Shown piece by piece: positions 25,442 to 33,362 of a stretch of 64,000 bases of DNA. Each line of letters starts with the position of its first letter. The stretch's first letter is position 1. The notes under the pieces are model-generated. The model saw only the letters and a list, made by a program, of their open reading frames with translations, was not told where the DNA came from and made no database searches. The position numbers were made by a program, and so were the translations under genes. Source of the stretch: Planctomycetaceae bacterium (GTDB lineage Bacteria; Planctomycetota; Planctomycetia; Pirellulales; PNKZ01); the NCBI GenBank assembly GCA_016793115.1, contig JAEUIN010000220.1, positions 33,456-97,455 on the forward strand, read 5' to 3'.

Positions 25442-28400
25442 CTACGGAAGCGGCGGCGTTCCGAAGAGTTCCTTTGCGATCGCTCCCGGCTTGGCAGGGG
25501 CTACACCGTCAACAAGCGGGTGCGGAATTGTTCCGGCGGCGGGCTGGGACACGCTGACCGCCGGCGTCGGTTCGGCGATGCGTGTTTGCGATGCAGTCCG
25601 AAACGAAGCCCCGTGAGAGCCTGTGGCTTCGCCCTTTGCGGCCGTTCGCGGGGCCTGGGATTCCTTGCGACTCGCCCCGTGCGGAAGGCTTCCGCCGTTC
25701 GTCGGCGGAATTAATCGCGGCGGTTGTGATCGGAGATGCGGCGGCTGAGCGGCCGGAGGCGGGAGCTGCGGGATTGCCGGCGGAGTCAGCTCGTTATCGA
25801 GTTGCATCTCCGGTTTGGTTTCGTTGAGGGGAGCCGACAACGGCGATAAAGGCGCGGGAACCGCCTCAAGATTGGATTCTTGGGTCGGAAGTTGCTCGCC
25901 GGTGGGGGTGGAGAGTTGATCGAGAGCTTCGTACCACGATTGCGGCACGTCCGGCGGCAAGTCTTCCGGCGAACAAAGCTCGGCTCGAGCGAGCAGCTCG
26001 TCCAGCGGGCGGTCGATCCAAATCCCCCGATCGTCGAGCTCCATCAGGCCGAGTTCACGCACCAGAATCATCCGCGCAGCGTAGTGATTAAGCCATACGC
26101 TCATGAAGTTGTTCTGCGACGCTTGTAGATCGTTCAACGCGGTAAGTAAGTTCAATGCGGCCGTCGGACCAAGACCGGCGGCGGCTTGGCCCGGCACGGC
26201 GGGCTCGGGCGGTTTGCTTAGCACTTCGCGTGTTTGGTCGACGCGGCGTGCGGCAATCGTCACCGCGCGTCGTTGGATTTCCAGGTTCACTTCCAGTTGC
26301 TTGAGCGTCCGCAACGACTGTCGCAACGATTGATTGACGCCGTCTTCGAATTGAATCAATTGCCGACGATCCCGCTGGTATTCAATGAGCGCGGAGCGGT
26401 AGTTGTTGCGTTCGATGAGTCGCGTGAAGGGGGCGTCGAATTCCAGTCCGGCGTTTAGCGTACCGGTTTCCGCCTGAAACTTAGCCGGGTTATTTCCCAC
26501 AGTGCCGAGCGAGCCCCCGAAGCGAACGTTGAGAGTCGCCAATAGCGAGCGGGCGTTAAAAGCGATAAGGCGCCACGAGTCCACGAGCGCCGCGCGGTTG
26601 TTCATCCAATCAAGACGATTGGCGCGAGCGACATTGAGAGCCAACTGCGGATCGAGAACGACCGGGGCGAGCATGACGCTTTCGAGGCGCGCACGCACCT
26701 GGACCAGCGATGCCTCCTGAATTAGCGAAGCCAGCGCCTTCGCGGAAATGACCAATTGTTCGATCGTTCGCTTGCGAGTCGTCGGCTTCAGGCCCGCACG
26801 CAGCGTTTCTACTTCGGCGGCCCCGCTTTGAAACATGCTCTCAAGCTCACCGAAGGCCTCGACCAGCGCCGTGTAGTCCTTGTCGAACTGCGTTGCTTCC
26901 GCATCGCTTAAGCGTTGCTTTCGCTCCGGCCGCCTTGCGTCAAATTGCGCCAGATCACCGCGAATTGCGTCCAGGGTGCGAGCCGACTCGTCGCGATAGG
27001 CCGTCATGCGGTCGAGGGCCATCGTGAGAACATCGAGATCCGGCTCGATCGGCAGATTGCCGAGTTCGTCGACGAAATCCTCCAGCCGCTCATAGAGATC
27101 GTTGGTGCTCGGATCGATGAATTGAAACTGACGAATCATGGCATCGTCGAGTTCCATCGCAAGATCGGGAGGCAAACCAATTTGCGTCCGCTTGTAGGTT
27201 TCGAAGGTGTTTTCGAGATTGTTTTCGCTCTGAAGCAGCGTGGCCCGGGCGGTCTCGATGTTCTGTCGAAATTGATCGACCTGGGCGATGTCAATCGTGC
27301 CCGCCTCGAGATTAGCTTGCAGTAATCGGAGCGTCCGGAGTTGAGCGTTGAGGTTCTGCTGGGTGTTGCGAATTTGTTGCGTTGTTTGCAATAACCCGAC
27401 ATAGCCGCCTAGCGTTCCGGCGCCGCCGCCCGCGAAGCCGCCTGTCACGGCTCCGCCGCCGCCGGTTCCACCGGTTCCGCTTCGCCCGAAGCCGGTGATG
27501 TCGCCGACGCCGCCGAAGCCGGACGAACCTTGGCCGGTGAAGCCGGTCAAGCCGGTGCCGCCGAAGAAGCCGCCGCGACGCTGCGCCCCGGTCGTGCCGC
27601 CGTCGCCGACCGCTAGATTGGTATAGAACCCCTGGCGGTATCGCTCAAAGGCGCGCAAGTTCGACAGCAGCGCGCGTTCGACGATCGTCAGCTGCTCAAG
27701 AATGAATCGTCGGCACCCGTTGCGCAAAAGCGGTTGAACGAAAATGAAGTTGATCAGCGAGCGGCTAGAACTCGTGTATGGTCCGGCTAATTGCCAAACG
27801 AGCGTATTGGCAAATCCGACGAGCAGCTGTCCGCCCGCGGCGAATTGTCGTTGCGCTTGCGCGAACGGAACGACCGTCAACGTGTCGCGAGTGAGGCCGC
27901 CCGCTCCGGGAGCGTTGCGGCTCAGGTGAGCGTAGTCGACGCCGCTGAAGCCGCCGAAGAACTGCGTGTCGAAGCGAAAGCGTTCCGTGCTGACGTCGAG
28001 CGCCGAGAAGTAGAGCTCTTCAAGCTGTTCGCGGTAGTCGGGGTCGTGAATAATCGCCAGTTGAACGGTGCCGTCGAGATCGAGGTACATCTTGCCGTCG
28101 TCGCGCATATCGGTGTACGACGCGAGTTGGTATCTCCACGACGGGTTCTGCAACTGCTTCAGGTCGCCGTCGACGTGGTAGTTACGAGCCCCCTTCATGC
28201 CGTCGACGTAGTGCATAAAGACGTGCGAATACCGATCATCCGGCGGCATCGGAGGATGGTCCGGATTCGTCGGGTCGAAGTAGCGGCTGCGCGCGTCGTA
28301 TTGCAGGCGAAAGTTCGGCAGGCCCCATCGACCTGGAAGATTCTTCTCATTAAGAATCTGGGTAACCTCGCGATCGGCTTGCAGGCGATAATGCTGCCGC

Positions 28401-28525
28401 GTGCATCCGCTCGGCATTAGCACGAGGCTGAGAATTGCGAACAGGGCGACGATGATAGGGCGCGAAGTCGGCGGCGACTTGACGCGGATCGTGCGCGCAG
28501 CGGTGATAGGGCGAATCCGTCTCAT
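25442..28525 (-). CDS. TolC-like outer membrane efflux lipoprotein
   Basis: A 1027-residue outer-membrane channel protein, about twice the usual TolC size. The N-terminus ends a hydrophobic run at a lipobox-like MPSGC (SLVLMPSGCTRQHY), so it is probably lipidated. Two OEP repeats with coiled-coil text are visible (RQNIETARATLLQSENNLEN; RVDQTREVLSKPPEP flanked by LRTLKQLEVNLEIQRRAV). A Gly/Thr/Phe-rich stretch at about residues 310-375 and a Pro-rich C-terminal tail from about 900 are extra. I chose ATG 28525; a longer frame adds non-conserved text. It leads the operon with the EF-hand adaptor and permease, and would form the exit duct of that pump. Confidence 0.88.
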   Translation of the reverse strand: MRRIRPITAARTIRVKSPPTSRPIIVALFAILSLVLMPSGCTRQHYRLQADREVTQILNEKNLPGRWGLPNFRLQYDARSRYFDPTNPDHPPMPPDDRYSHVFMHYVDGMKGARNYHVDGDLKQLQNPSWRYQLASYTDMRDDGKMYLDLDGTVQLAIIHDPDYREQLEELYFSALDVSTERFRFDTQFFGGFSGVDYAHLSRNAPGAGGLTRDTLTVVPFAQAQRQFAAGGQLLVGFANTLVWQLAGPYTSSSRSLINFIFVQPLLRNGCRRFILEQLTIVERALLSNLRAFERYRQGFYTNLAVGDGGTTGAQRRGGFFGGTGLTGFTGQGSSGFGGVGDITGFGRSGTGGTGGGGAVTGGFAGGGAGTLGGYVGLLQTTQQIRNTQQNLNAQLRTLRLLQANLEAGTIDIAQVDQFRQNIETARATLLQSENNLENTFETYKRTQIGLPPDLAMELDDAMIRQFQFIDPSTNDLYERLEDFVDELGNLPIEPDLDVLTMALDRMTAYRDESARTLDAIRGDLAQFDARRPERKQRLSDAEATQFDKDYTALVEAFGELESMFQSGAAEVETLRAGLKPTTRKRTIEQLVISAKALASLIQEASLVQVRARLESVMLAPVVLDPQLALNVARANRLDWMNNRAALVDSWRLIAFNARSLLATLNVRFGGSLGTVGNNPAKFQAETGTLNAGLEFDAPFTRLIERNNYRSALIEYQRDRRQLIQFEDGVNQSLRQSLRTLKQLEVNLEIQRRAVTIAARRVDQTREVLSKPPEPAVPGQAAAGLGPTAALNLLTALNDLQASQNNFMSVWLNHYAARMILVRELGLMELDDRGIWIDRPLDELLARAELCSPEDLPPDVPQSWYEALDQLSTPTGEQLPTQESNLEAVPAPLSPLSAPLNETKPEMQLDNELTPPAIPQLPPPAAQPPHLRSQPPRLIPPTNGGSLPHGASRKESQAPRTAAKGEATGSHGASFRTASQTRIAEPTPAVSVSQPAAGTIPHPLVDGVAPAKPGAIAKELFGTPPLP

Positions 28526-28618
28526 CGCCCCTAGATTCGTCTCGAAAATTGGGCAAACTTTAAGGGTTCCTTCGACTTTAACGACGCTGCAATTGCCGGC
28601 GTCCGGAGGCTTCTTCTT

Positions 28619-29269
28619 ATGCCGTCGAATTGCCCTTCCGATCGCGGGCCAACGCGAACCGCCGAAGACTGGCAGCGTCGCTATCAAGAGGGCGACACTC
28701 CGTGGGACAGCGGCCTCGTCGATGAAGAATTGAAGCGAGTCGTTGCGGACTACGCATTAGCCAGGAAGGCGCTGGGCGGCCGGCTCGGCAACGCGGTTGA
28801 GTTCGGCTGCGGAACCGGCACCAACTCGTTATTTCTCGCGCAAGCCGGCTTCGACGTCACGGCGATCGATTATTCGCCGCTGGCAATTGAGAAAGCGCGG
28901 CTGCGAGCTGCGGCAAATTCGGTTGACGTTCGCTGGCTGGTCGGCGATCTGTCAGCGATCGACTCCGCCGCAGATTCGTTCGACTTTCTCTTCGATCGTG
29001 GTTGCTATCATTGCGTGCGGCGAGCGGGGCAACTTTCCGGCTATCTCAAGGCGGTCGAGCGTTTGATGCGCCCGGGCGCGACGCTGCTTATCCTCGCCGG
29101 CAACGCCGACGATTCCGAAGCCGGCGGCCCGCCGAAAGTCGCCGCGGCCGATCTTGTCGGCGACTTTGAAAGGCTTTGCCGAATCGAGCGGTTGGCCGCT
29201 TATCGCTTCCAAGAGGCCGACGGTTCCGCCGGCCCCTTGGCGTGGAGCGCACTACTGCGCCGTCGTTGA
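28619..29269 (+). CDS. SAM-dependent methyltransferase, thiopurine-methyltransferase-like
   Basis: A 216-residue class I methyltransferase. The entry motif WQRRYQEGDTPWDSG (about 18-32) is the TPMT/tellurite-type N-terminus, motif I is VEFGCGTGTNSLFLAQ (about 60-75), the acidic end of strand 2 is TAIDYSP, and DFLFDRGCYHC follows at motif IV. GGAGG lies nine bases before ATG 28619. It is divergent from the TolC-like gene with a 93-nt shared upstream region. The substrate is unknown; small thiols or metalloids are possible for this branch. Confidence 0.85.
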   Translation: MPSNCPSDRGPTRTAEDWQRRYQEGDTPWDSGLVDEELKRVVADYALARKALGGRLGNAVEFGCGTGTNSLFLAQAGFDVTAIDYSPLAIEKARLRAAANSVDVRWLVGDLSAIDSAADSFDFLFDRGCYHCVRRAGQLSGYLKAVERLMRPGATLLILAGNADDSEAGGPPKVAAADLVGDFERLCRIERLAAYRFQEADGSAGPLAWSALLRRR

Positions 29270-29280
29270 CGCTTCGGACG

Positions 29281-29718
29281 TTAGCGTTTCGCTTTTTTCT
29301 TCGTCGGCTTCTTCACGCCGATCTCTTCTTCCAGCAATTCGACGGCGTCTTTCGCGGCGTCGACGATTTGAGTCGTAAGCGGCTTCTTGGCTTCCTTGGC
29401 CGCGGCCGCTTTCTCCTTTTTTGCTCGCTTCAAATCTGCCGGCTTATTGAGGGCCTTTTCCCATAGCTCCGCTTCCGCGCGGGCCTGCTCGGCGCGCGAG
29501 ATCTTCGTTGACGGCTTCTTTGCGACTTTCTTTGCGGAGGCTTTCGCCGTGGCTTTTAGCTTGGCCGACGCGGCAGGCTTGGCCTTCTTCGTCGGCTTGG
29601 ATTTCTTCGCGGCGGCCGAAGGCACGTTTGCCGAGCCGTCGCCTCGCTTGCGTTTGCCGAAGGCCGCTTCCCAATTGGTCGAAAACTTCTTCGTCGAACC
29701 GGAGTGCAAGACCGTCAT
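29281..29718 (-). CDS. Lysine/alanine-rich small protein, histone-H1-like tail
   Basis: A 145-residue protein beginning MTVLHSGSTKKFSTNWEAAFG. From about residue 30 to 85 it is a Lys/Ala/Ser/Pro repeat (KKSKPTKKAKPAASAKLKAT) like histone H1 or bacterial HC-type proteins. After it comes an alpha-helical, partly acidic segment (AELWEKALNKPADLKRAKKE) and the C-terminus VKKPTKKKAKR. I chose ATG 29718 with GGAG eight bases upstream. It lies 68 nt downstream of ettA on the same strand. Nucleic-acid binding is a fair guess from charge alone; I do not recognise a named family. Confidence 0.7.
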   Translation of the reverse strand: MTVLHSGSTKKFSTNWEAAFGKRKRGDGSANVPSAAAKKSKPTKKAKPAASAKLKATAKASAKKVAKKPSTKISRAEQARAEAELWEKALNKPADLKRAKKEKAAAAKEAKKPLTTQIVDAAKDAVELLEEEIGVKKPTKKKAKR

Positions 29719-29786
29719 CCGAACTGCTCCTGCGTGTGGTGGCAAGTGACGATGCGAAGTGCCGTTACATGAATAACGACCGCCTT

Positions 29787-31460
29787 CTAGTGTTGCAACT
29801 TTTTGTAGCGGAAACGCGGCGGGGCGTCTTCGTTGATTCCCAATCGGCGTTTGCGCTGCTCTTCGTAAGTTTGGAAGTTCCCCTCGCACCAATGCACATA
29901 GCCGTCCCCTTCGAACGCCAGGATATGCGTCGCCAGCCGGTCGAGGAACCAGCGATCGTGGGAAATCACGACCACGCATCCGGCATAGTTGGCGATCGCT
30001 TCTTCTAGGGCCCGCAGCGTGTCGACGTCCAAGTCGTTCGACGGTTCGTCCAACAACAGCACGTTCGAGCCGCGTCGCAGCAGCTTCGCGAGATGGACGC
30101 GATTGCGTTCGCCGCCGGAGAGCTGCCCGACCAGTTTCTGTTGATCGGTGCCGCTGAAATTGAACCGGGCGACATAGGCTCGCGAGTTCACCTTGCGTCC
30201 GCCCATTTCGACGTTATCGTGTCCGCCGGAGATCTCTTCCCAGACCGTCTTATTCGGGTCCAGAGCGTCGCGGTTCTGGTCGACGTAGCCGAGTTCGACG
30301 CCGGCGCCCATCTTGAGTTCGCCCGCGTCGGGCTGCTCTTGGCCGACCAGCATCCGAAAGAGCGTCGTTTTGCCGGCGCCGTTCGGGCCGATAACGCCGA
30401 CGATGCCGCCGGGCGGCAATCGGAAGCTGAGGTTCTCGATGAGTTGCTTATCGCCGTAAGACTTCGATATATCCTTGGCCTCGATGACCAAGTCGCCGAG
30501 CGGCTTCCCCGGCGGAATCTGCATTTCGAACTCTTGGTCGCGCTCTTCGAACTTCTCGGCCGCCATTTTTTCATAAGCGGCGATGCGCGCCTTACTCTTG
30601 GCTTGCCGGGCTTTCGGAGCCATGCGAATCCATTCGAGCTCGCGCTCCAGCGTCTTTGCGCGGGCCGTCGCCGCTTTTTCTTCTTTCTCGAGCCGAATTT
30701 TCTTTTGCTGCAGCCAACTCGTGTAGTTGCCTTCGAACGGAAATCCGCGACCCCGATCGATTTCCAGAATCCACTTGGCGACGTTGTCCAAGAAGTAGCG
30801 ATCGTGGGTTACGGCGACGACCGTGCCCGGATACTCGGCCAAGTGACGTTCGAGCCAGTTCACGCTTTCGGCGTCGAGATGGTTCGTCGGTTCATCGAGC
30901 AATAGCAAGTCGGGCTTCCAAAGCAGCATTTTGCAGAGGGCCACGCGACGGCGTTCGCCGCCGGATAGCTTCGTCACGTCGGCGTCGCCAGGCGGCAGGT
31001 TCATCGCGTCCATCGCGATTTCCACTTGGCGGTCGAGTTCCCAAGCGTTGAGAGCGTCGATTTTATCTTGAACCTTGGCTTGCTCGTCGAGCAGTTTCTC
31101 CATCTCGTCCGGCTCGAGCGGTTCGCCGAGTTTCGCATTGATGGCGTCGTAGCGATCGAGCACGTCGCGCGTCGACTTCACGGCTTCCTGCACGTTGCCG
31201 AAAACGTCCTTTTCCGGATTCAGCTGCGGCTCTTGCGAAATGTAGCCTACGGTGAAGCCGTCGGTGAGGCGGGCCTCGCCGTCGAAATCTTTTTCGATGC
31301 CCGCCATGATCTTCATGAGCGTACTTTTCCCGGAGCCGTTGCGACCGAGTACGCCGATCTTCGCCCCGGGATAGAACGCGAGCCAGATTTCCTTGAGAAC
31401 CTCACGCTGGCCGTACTTTTTGGTGAGGTTTTGGATTTGGTAGATGAACTGCTGCCCCAT
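29787..31460 (-). CDS. ettA: Energy-dependent translational throttle protein EttA (ABC-F)
   Basis: Ribosome-associated ABC-F ATPase that gates the first elongation step according to the ADP:ATP ratio. Two nucleotide-binding domains are visible: [10 protein letters not shown] near residue 36, [15 protein letters not shown] and [12 protein letters not shown]; then [30 protein letters not shown] and [12 protein letters not shown]. The inter-domain linker with [15 protein letters not shown] and the arm region ([20 protein letters not shown]) place it in the EttA subgroup rather than Uup or YheS. The 557-residue length is typical. It is transcribed leftwards, away from a 424-nt gap that carries a copy of the 97-nt repeat. 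Confidence 0.96.
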   Translation of the reverse strand: MGQQFIYQIQNLTKKYGQREVLKEIWLAFYPGAKIGVLGRNGSGKSTLMKIMAGIEKDFDGEARLTDGFTVGYISQEPQLNPEKDVFGNVQEAVKSTRDVLDRYDAINAKLGEPLEPDEMEKLLDEQAKVQDKIDALNAWELDRQVEIAMDAMNLPPGDADVTKLSGGERRRVALCKMLLWKPDLLLLDEPTNHLDAESVNWLERHLAEYPGTVVAVTHDRYFLDNVAKWILEIDRGRGFPFEGNYTSWLQQKKIRLEKEEKAATARAKTLERELEWIRMAPKARQAKSKARIAAYEKMAAEKFEERDQEFEMQIPPGKPLGDLVIEAKDISKSYGDKQLIENLSFRLPPGGIVGVIGPNGAGKTTLFRMLVGQEQPDAGELKMGAGVELGYVDQNRDALDPNKTVWEEISGGHDNVEMGGRKVNSRAYVARFNFSGTDQQKLVGQLSGGERNRVHLAKLLRRGSNVLLLDEPSNDLDVDTLRALEEAIANYAGCVVVISHDRWFLDRLATHILAFEGDGYVHWCEGNFQTYEEQRKRRLGINEDAPPRFRYKKLQH

Positions 31461-31884
31461 CGTGCTCTTTCGTTCTACGGTCGTGAATGTTGGCGGTCCG
31501 TCGAGTACCGCATTTTACCGGTGTCGAGTCCGGTTTCGTAGGGGCTTCGGCGTTCGCGGAAATCGCGATTGGTGCGCATCTATTCGGGCTATAGACGCGC
31601 ACCCCTATTGTCTTACTTAAATGTGCGCATCTATCGGCGGAATAACTGCGCGGTTTGCGCATCTATTCAATTGCCGTTTTGACTTCGCCTTAGCCGCAAC
31701 TATCAAAATTTCTCGGCTATGACGCGAAAGATCGGCCACCCCGCAACGTACCTCCCCCGCGTTCCGCTTTCCAATCGGGTTTTTGGCCGGCCAAGACTTT
31801 GCTTGACCGTCAACGGAGGTCGCGGGATAGCTGCCGACGAGGCGGAACCACATTCCGCGCGGGCGTCGCCGCGGTCGAACCACC
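31461..31884. other. Non-coding gap upstream of ettA
   Basis: No convincing gene. The only clear structure is the 97-nt hairpin repeat at 31571-31667. Short open frames across the repeat have no coding character. Confidence 0.6.
31571..31667 (+). repeat. 97-nt hairpin repeat, copy A
   Basis: Begins ggtgcgcatctatt and ends tgcgcatctatt. The core gcgcacccctattgtcttac at 31607-31626 is fully conserved with copy B (46481-46577). The first 43 nt fold as a hairpin (GGTGCGC with GCGCACC, plus ATCTAT pairing with ATAGAC at five of six positions). A second, weaker hairpin follows. By hand count, 84 of 97 positions match copy B, and most differences lie in or near the loops. Confidence 0.85.
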
Positions 31885-32967
31885 CTACAACATCGAGGCC
31901 AGGACGTCTTCGGGGGCGACGTTGCCGACGAGTTCGACGTGACCCATTCGGGTCGGCAGCACGAACCGAAGCTTGCCATGCTCGACTTTCTTGTCGCGCG
32001 CCATCACCTTGAGCGCCGCGTCATGGTCGACGGCGGGTACGTCGACCGGGAGATTGAGAGCGGTGAGCAAGCGGTATTGCCGGTCGACCAATTCCTGGTC
32101 GATTCGTCCCATGCGCTCGGCCAGTCGTGCGGCGCACATCATGCCGATCGACACCGCTTCGCCGTGCAAAAGCGTCGAATAGTTCGTCAGAGTTTCAAAC
32201 GCGTGGCAGAAGGTGTGTCCGTAGTTGAGCACGGCCCGCAGGCCGGTTTCTTCACGTTCGTCGCGGCTGACGACCAGGGCCTTGAGCGCGCAGCTCTTGG
32301 CGACGATCTCACGCAGCACTTCGGGATCGCGGGCGTTGAGACCGGCCACGTTTTCTTCCAAATACATAAAGAAATCGGCGTCGAGGATCACGCCGTATTT
32401 CACGACTTCAGCCAGGCCGGAGCGGTATTCGCGTATGGGGAGAGTATCGAGTACGGCCGTGTCGACGACGACGCCGATCGGTTGCCAGAAGGCGCCGACC
32501 ATGTTCTTCGCCCCCTCCAGGTTGATGCCTGTTTTGCCGCCGACGGAACTGTCGACCTGCGCGAGGAGCGTCGTGGGGACTTGCAGAAAGGCGAGGCCGC
32601 GCGCGTAGCTGGCGGCGACGTAGCCTGCCAAGTCGCCGATCACCCCGCCGCCTACGGCCGTGATGACCGTACGGCGATCCGCACCCAGTTCGAGCAGCTT
32701 GTTCCAAAGCCCTTCGAGCACCTCGGCGCATTTGCTCGCTTCGCCGGGATCGACGACCAAGAGGTCGACGAGCATGTCCGCGTCGCTGAGGCTCTCTGCG
32801 ACAGTCATCGCATGCCGGTTCTCGACGTTCGAGTCGGTGATGATGACCGCATGCGACACATGGCGGCGGCCGAGCAAGAAGCGGCCGGAATCCCGCAGGT
32901 TGCCGGTGCCGATCTCAATCGGATAGCTGCGCTCGCCGAGCGCGACGTGAACGGTGCGAGAAAGCAT
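31885..32967 (-). CDS. aroB: 3-dehydroquinate synthase
   Basis: Second enzyme of the shikimate pathway, converting DAHP to 3-dehydroquinate with NAD and a divalent metal. The 360-residue length is typical. The NAD-binding GGGVIGDLAGYVAASYARGL, the signature LAQVDSSVGGKTGINLEGAKN, and the metal-binding RAVLNYGHTFCHAFE are all present. The last conserved metal-site text LLHGEAVSIGMMCA follows. ATG 32967. It lies 90 nt downstream of the 77-residue gene and ends at the gap before ettA. Confidence 0.96.
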   Translation of the reverse strand: MLSRTVHVALGERSYPIEIGTGNLRDSGRFLLGRRHVSHAVIITDSNVENRHAMTVAESLSDADMLVDLLVVDPGEASKCAEVLEGLWNKLLELGADRRTVITAVGGGVIGDLAGYVAASYARGLAFLQVPTTLLAQVDSSVGGKTGINLEGAKNMVGAFWQPIGVVVDTAVLDTLPIREYRSGLAEVVKYGVILDADFFMYLEENVAGLNARDPEVLREIVAKSCALKALVVSRDEREETGLRAVLNYGHTFCHAFETLTNYSTLLHGEAVSIGMMCAARLAERMGRIDQELVDRQYRLLTALNLPVDVPAVDHDAALKVMARDKKVEHGKLRFVLPTRMGHVELVGNVAPEDVLASML

Positions 32968-32990
32968 GGCGAAAGTTCAAAGCTCTTGGA

Positions 32991-33046
32991 CGAAGGAGGA
33001 ACGGGCGAAGGCAAGGACCGACGAAACTCTTCCGCCTTCCGCCTTG
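32991..33046. repeat. Purine/pyrimidine imperfect inverted repeat
   Basis: A purine-rich arm (32991-33016, words gaagg and ggaa) faces a pyrimidine-rich arm (33027-33046, cttccgcc repeated). It lies in the short gap before aroB. The pairing is imperfect, so this is a weaker member of the word-palindrome set. Confidence 0.4.
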
Positions 33047-33057
33047 ATCCTGCGGCC

Positions 33058-33291
33058 TTACGCTTTGACGCGTTCGACGTCCGCCTCGGTGACCGTGATG
33101 TCGCGGCAGAAGCCGGTGTGGAGCCGCGTGTAGTCGAGTTCCGCGGCCTCTTGCGGCGCGGCATGCAAGGCGGCGTCGATCCGAGCCTTTTCCGCGGGGG
33201 GCAATTGGGCGAACTCGTCGGGCCAAATCGTGTTGGTTTCGACGACGAGCGCTTCCCGATACGGATCGAATGCGTTGGCCATCAGCGGCAT
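33058..33291 (-). CDS. Small conserved-looking protein, unknown function
   Basis: A 77-residue soluble protein. Its text, NAFDPYREALVVETNTIWPD, PAEKARIDAALHAAP and YTRLHTGFCRDITVTEADVE, is balanced and protein-like. ATG 33291 is used; ATG 33282 (starting MANAF) is equally possible. It lies between the AsmA-like gene and aroB on the same strand. I do not recognise a family and can give no function. Confidence 0.6.
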   Translation of the reverse strand: MPLMANAFDPYREALVVETNTIWPDEFAQLPPAEKARIDAALHAAPQEAAELDYTRLHTGFCRDITVTEADVERVKA

Positions 33292-33362
33292 GTCCCGACG
33301 TGCGAGGCGAGGAATGACGAGCCGCTAGTATAACGCTCGGGCCGGCCGACGTGTAGTCGCCG

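Noticed and set aside
31402..31662. Minus-strand open frame of 86 codons over repeat copy A
   Set aside because: It is made of repeat sequence and the ettA leader, with no protein-like pattern.
31939..33333. Long plus-strand open frame of 464 codons
   Set aside because: It runs antisense to aroB and the 77-residue gene, which have clear family motifs. It is a by-product of GC-rich coding on the other strand.
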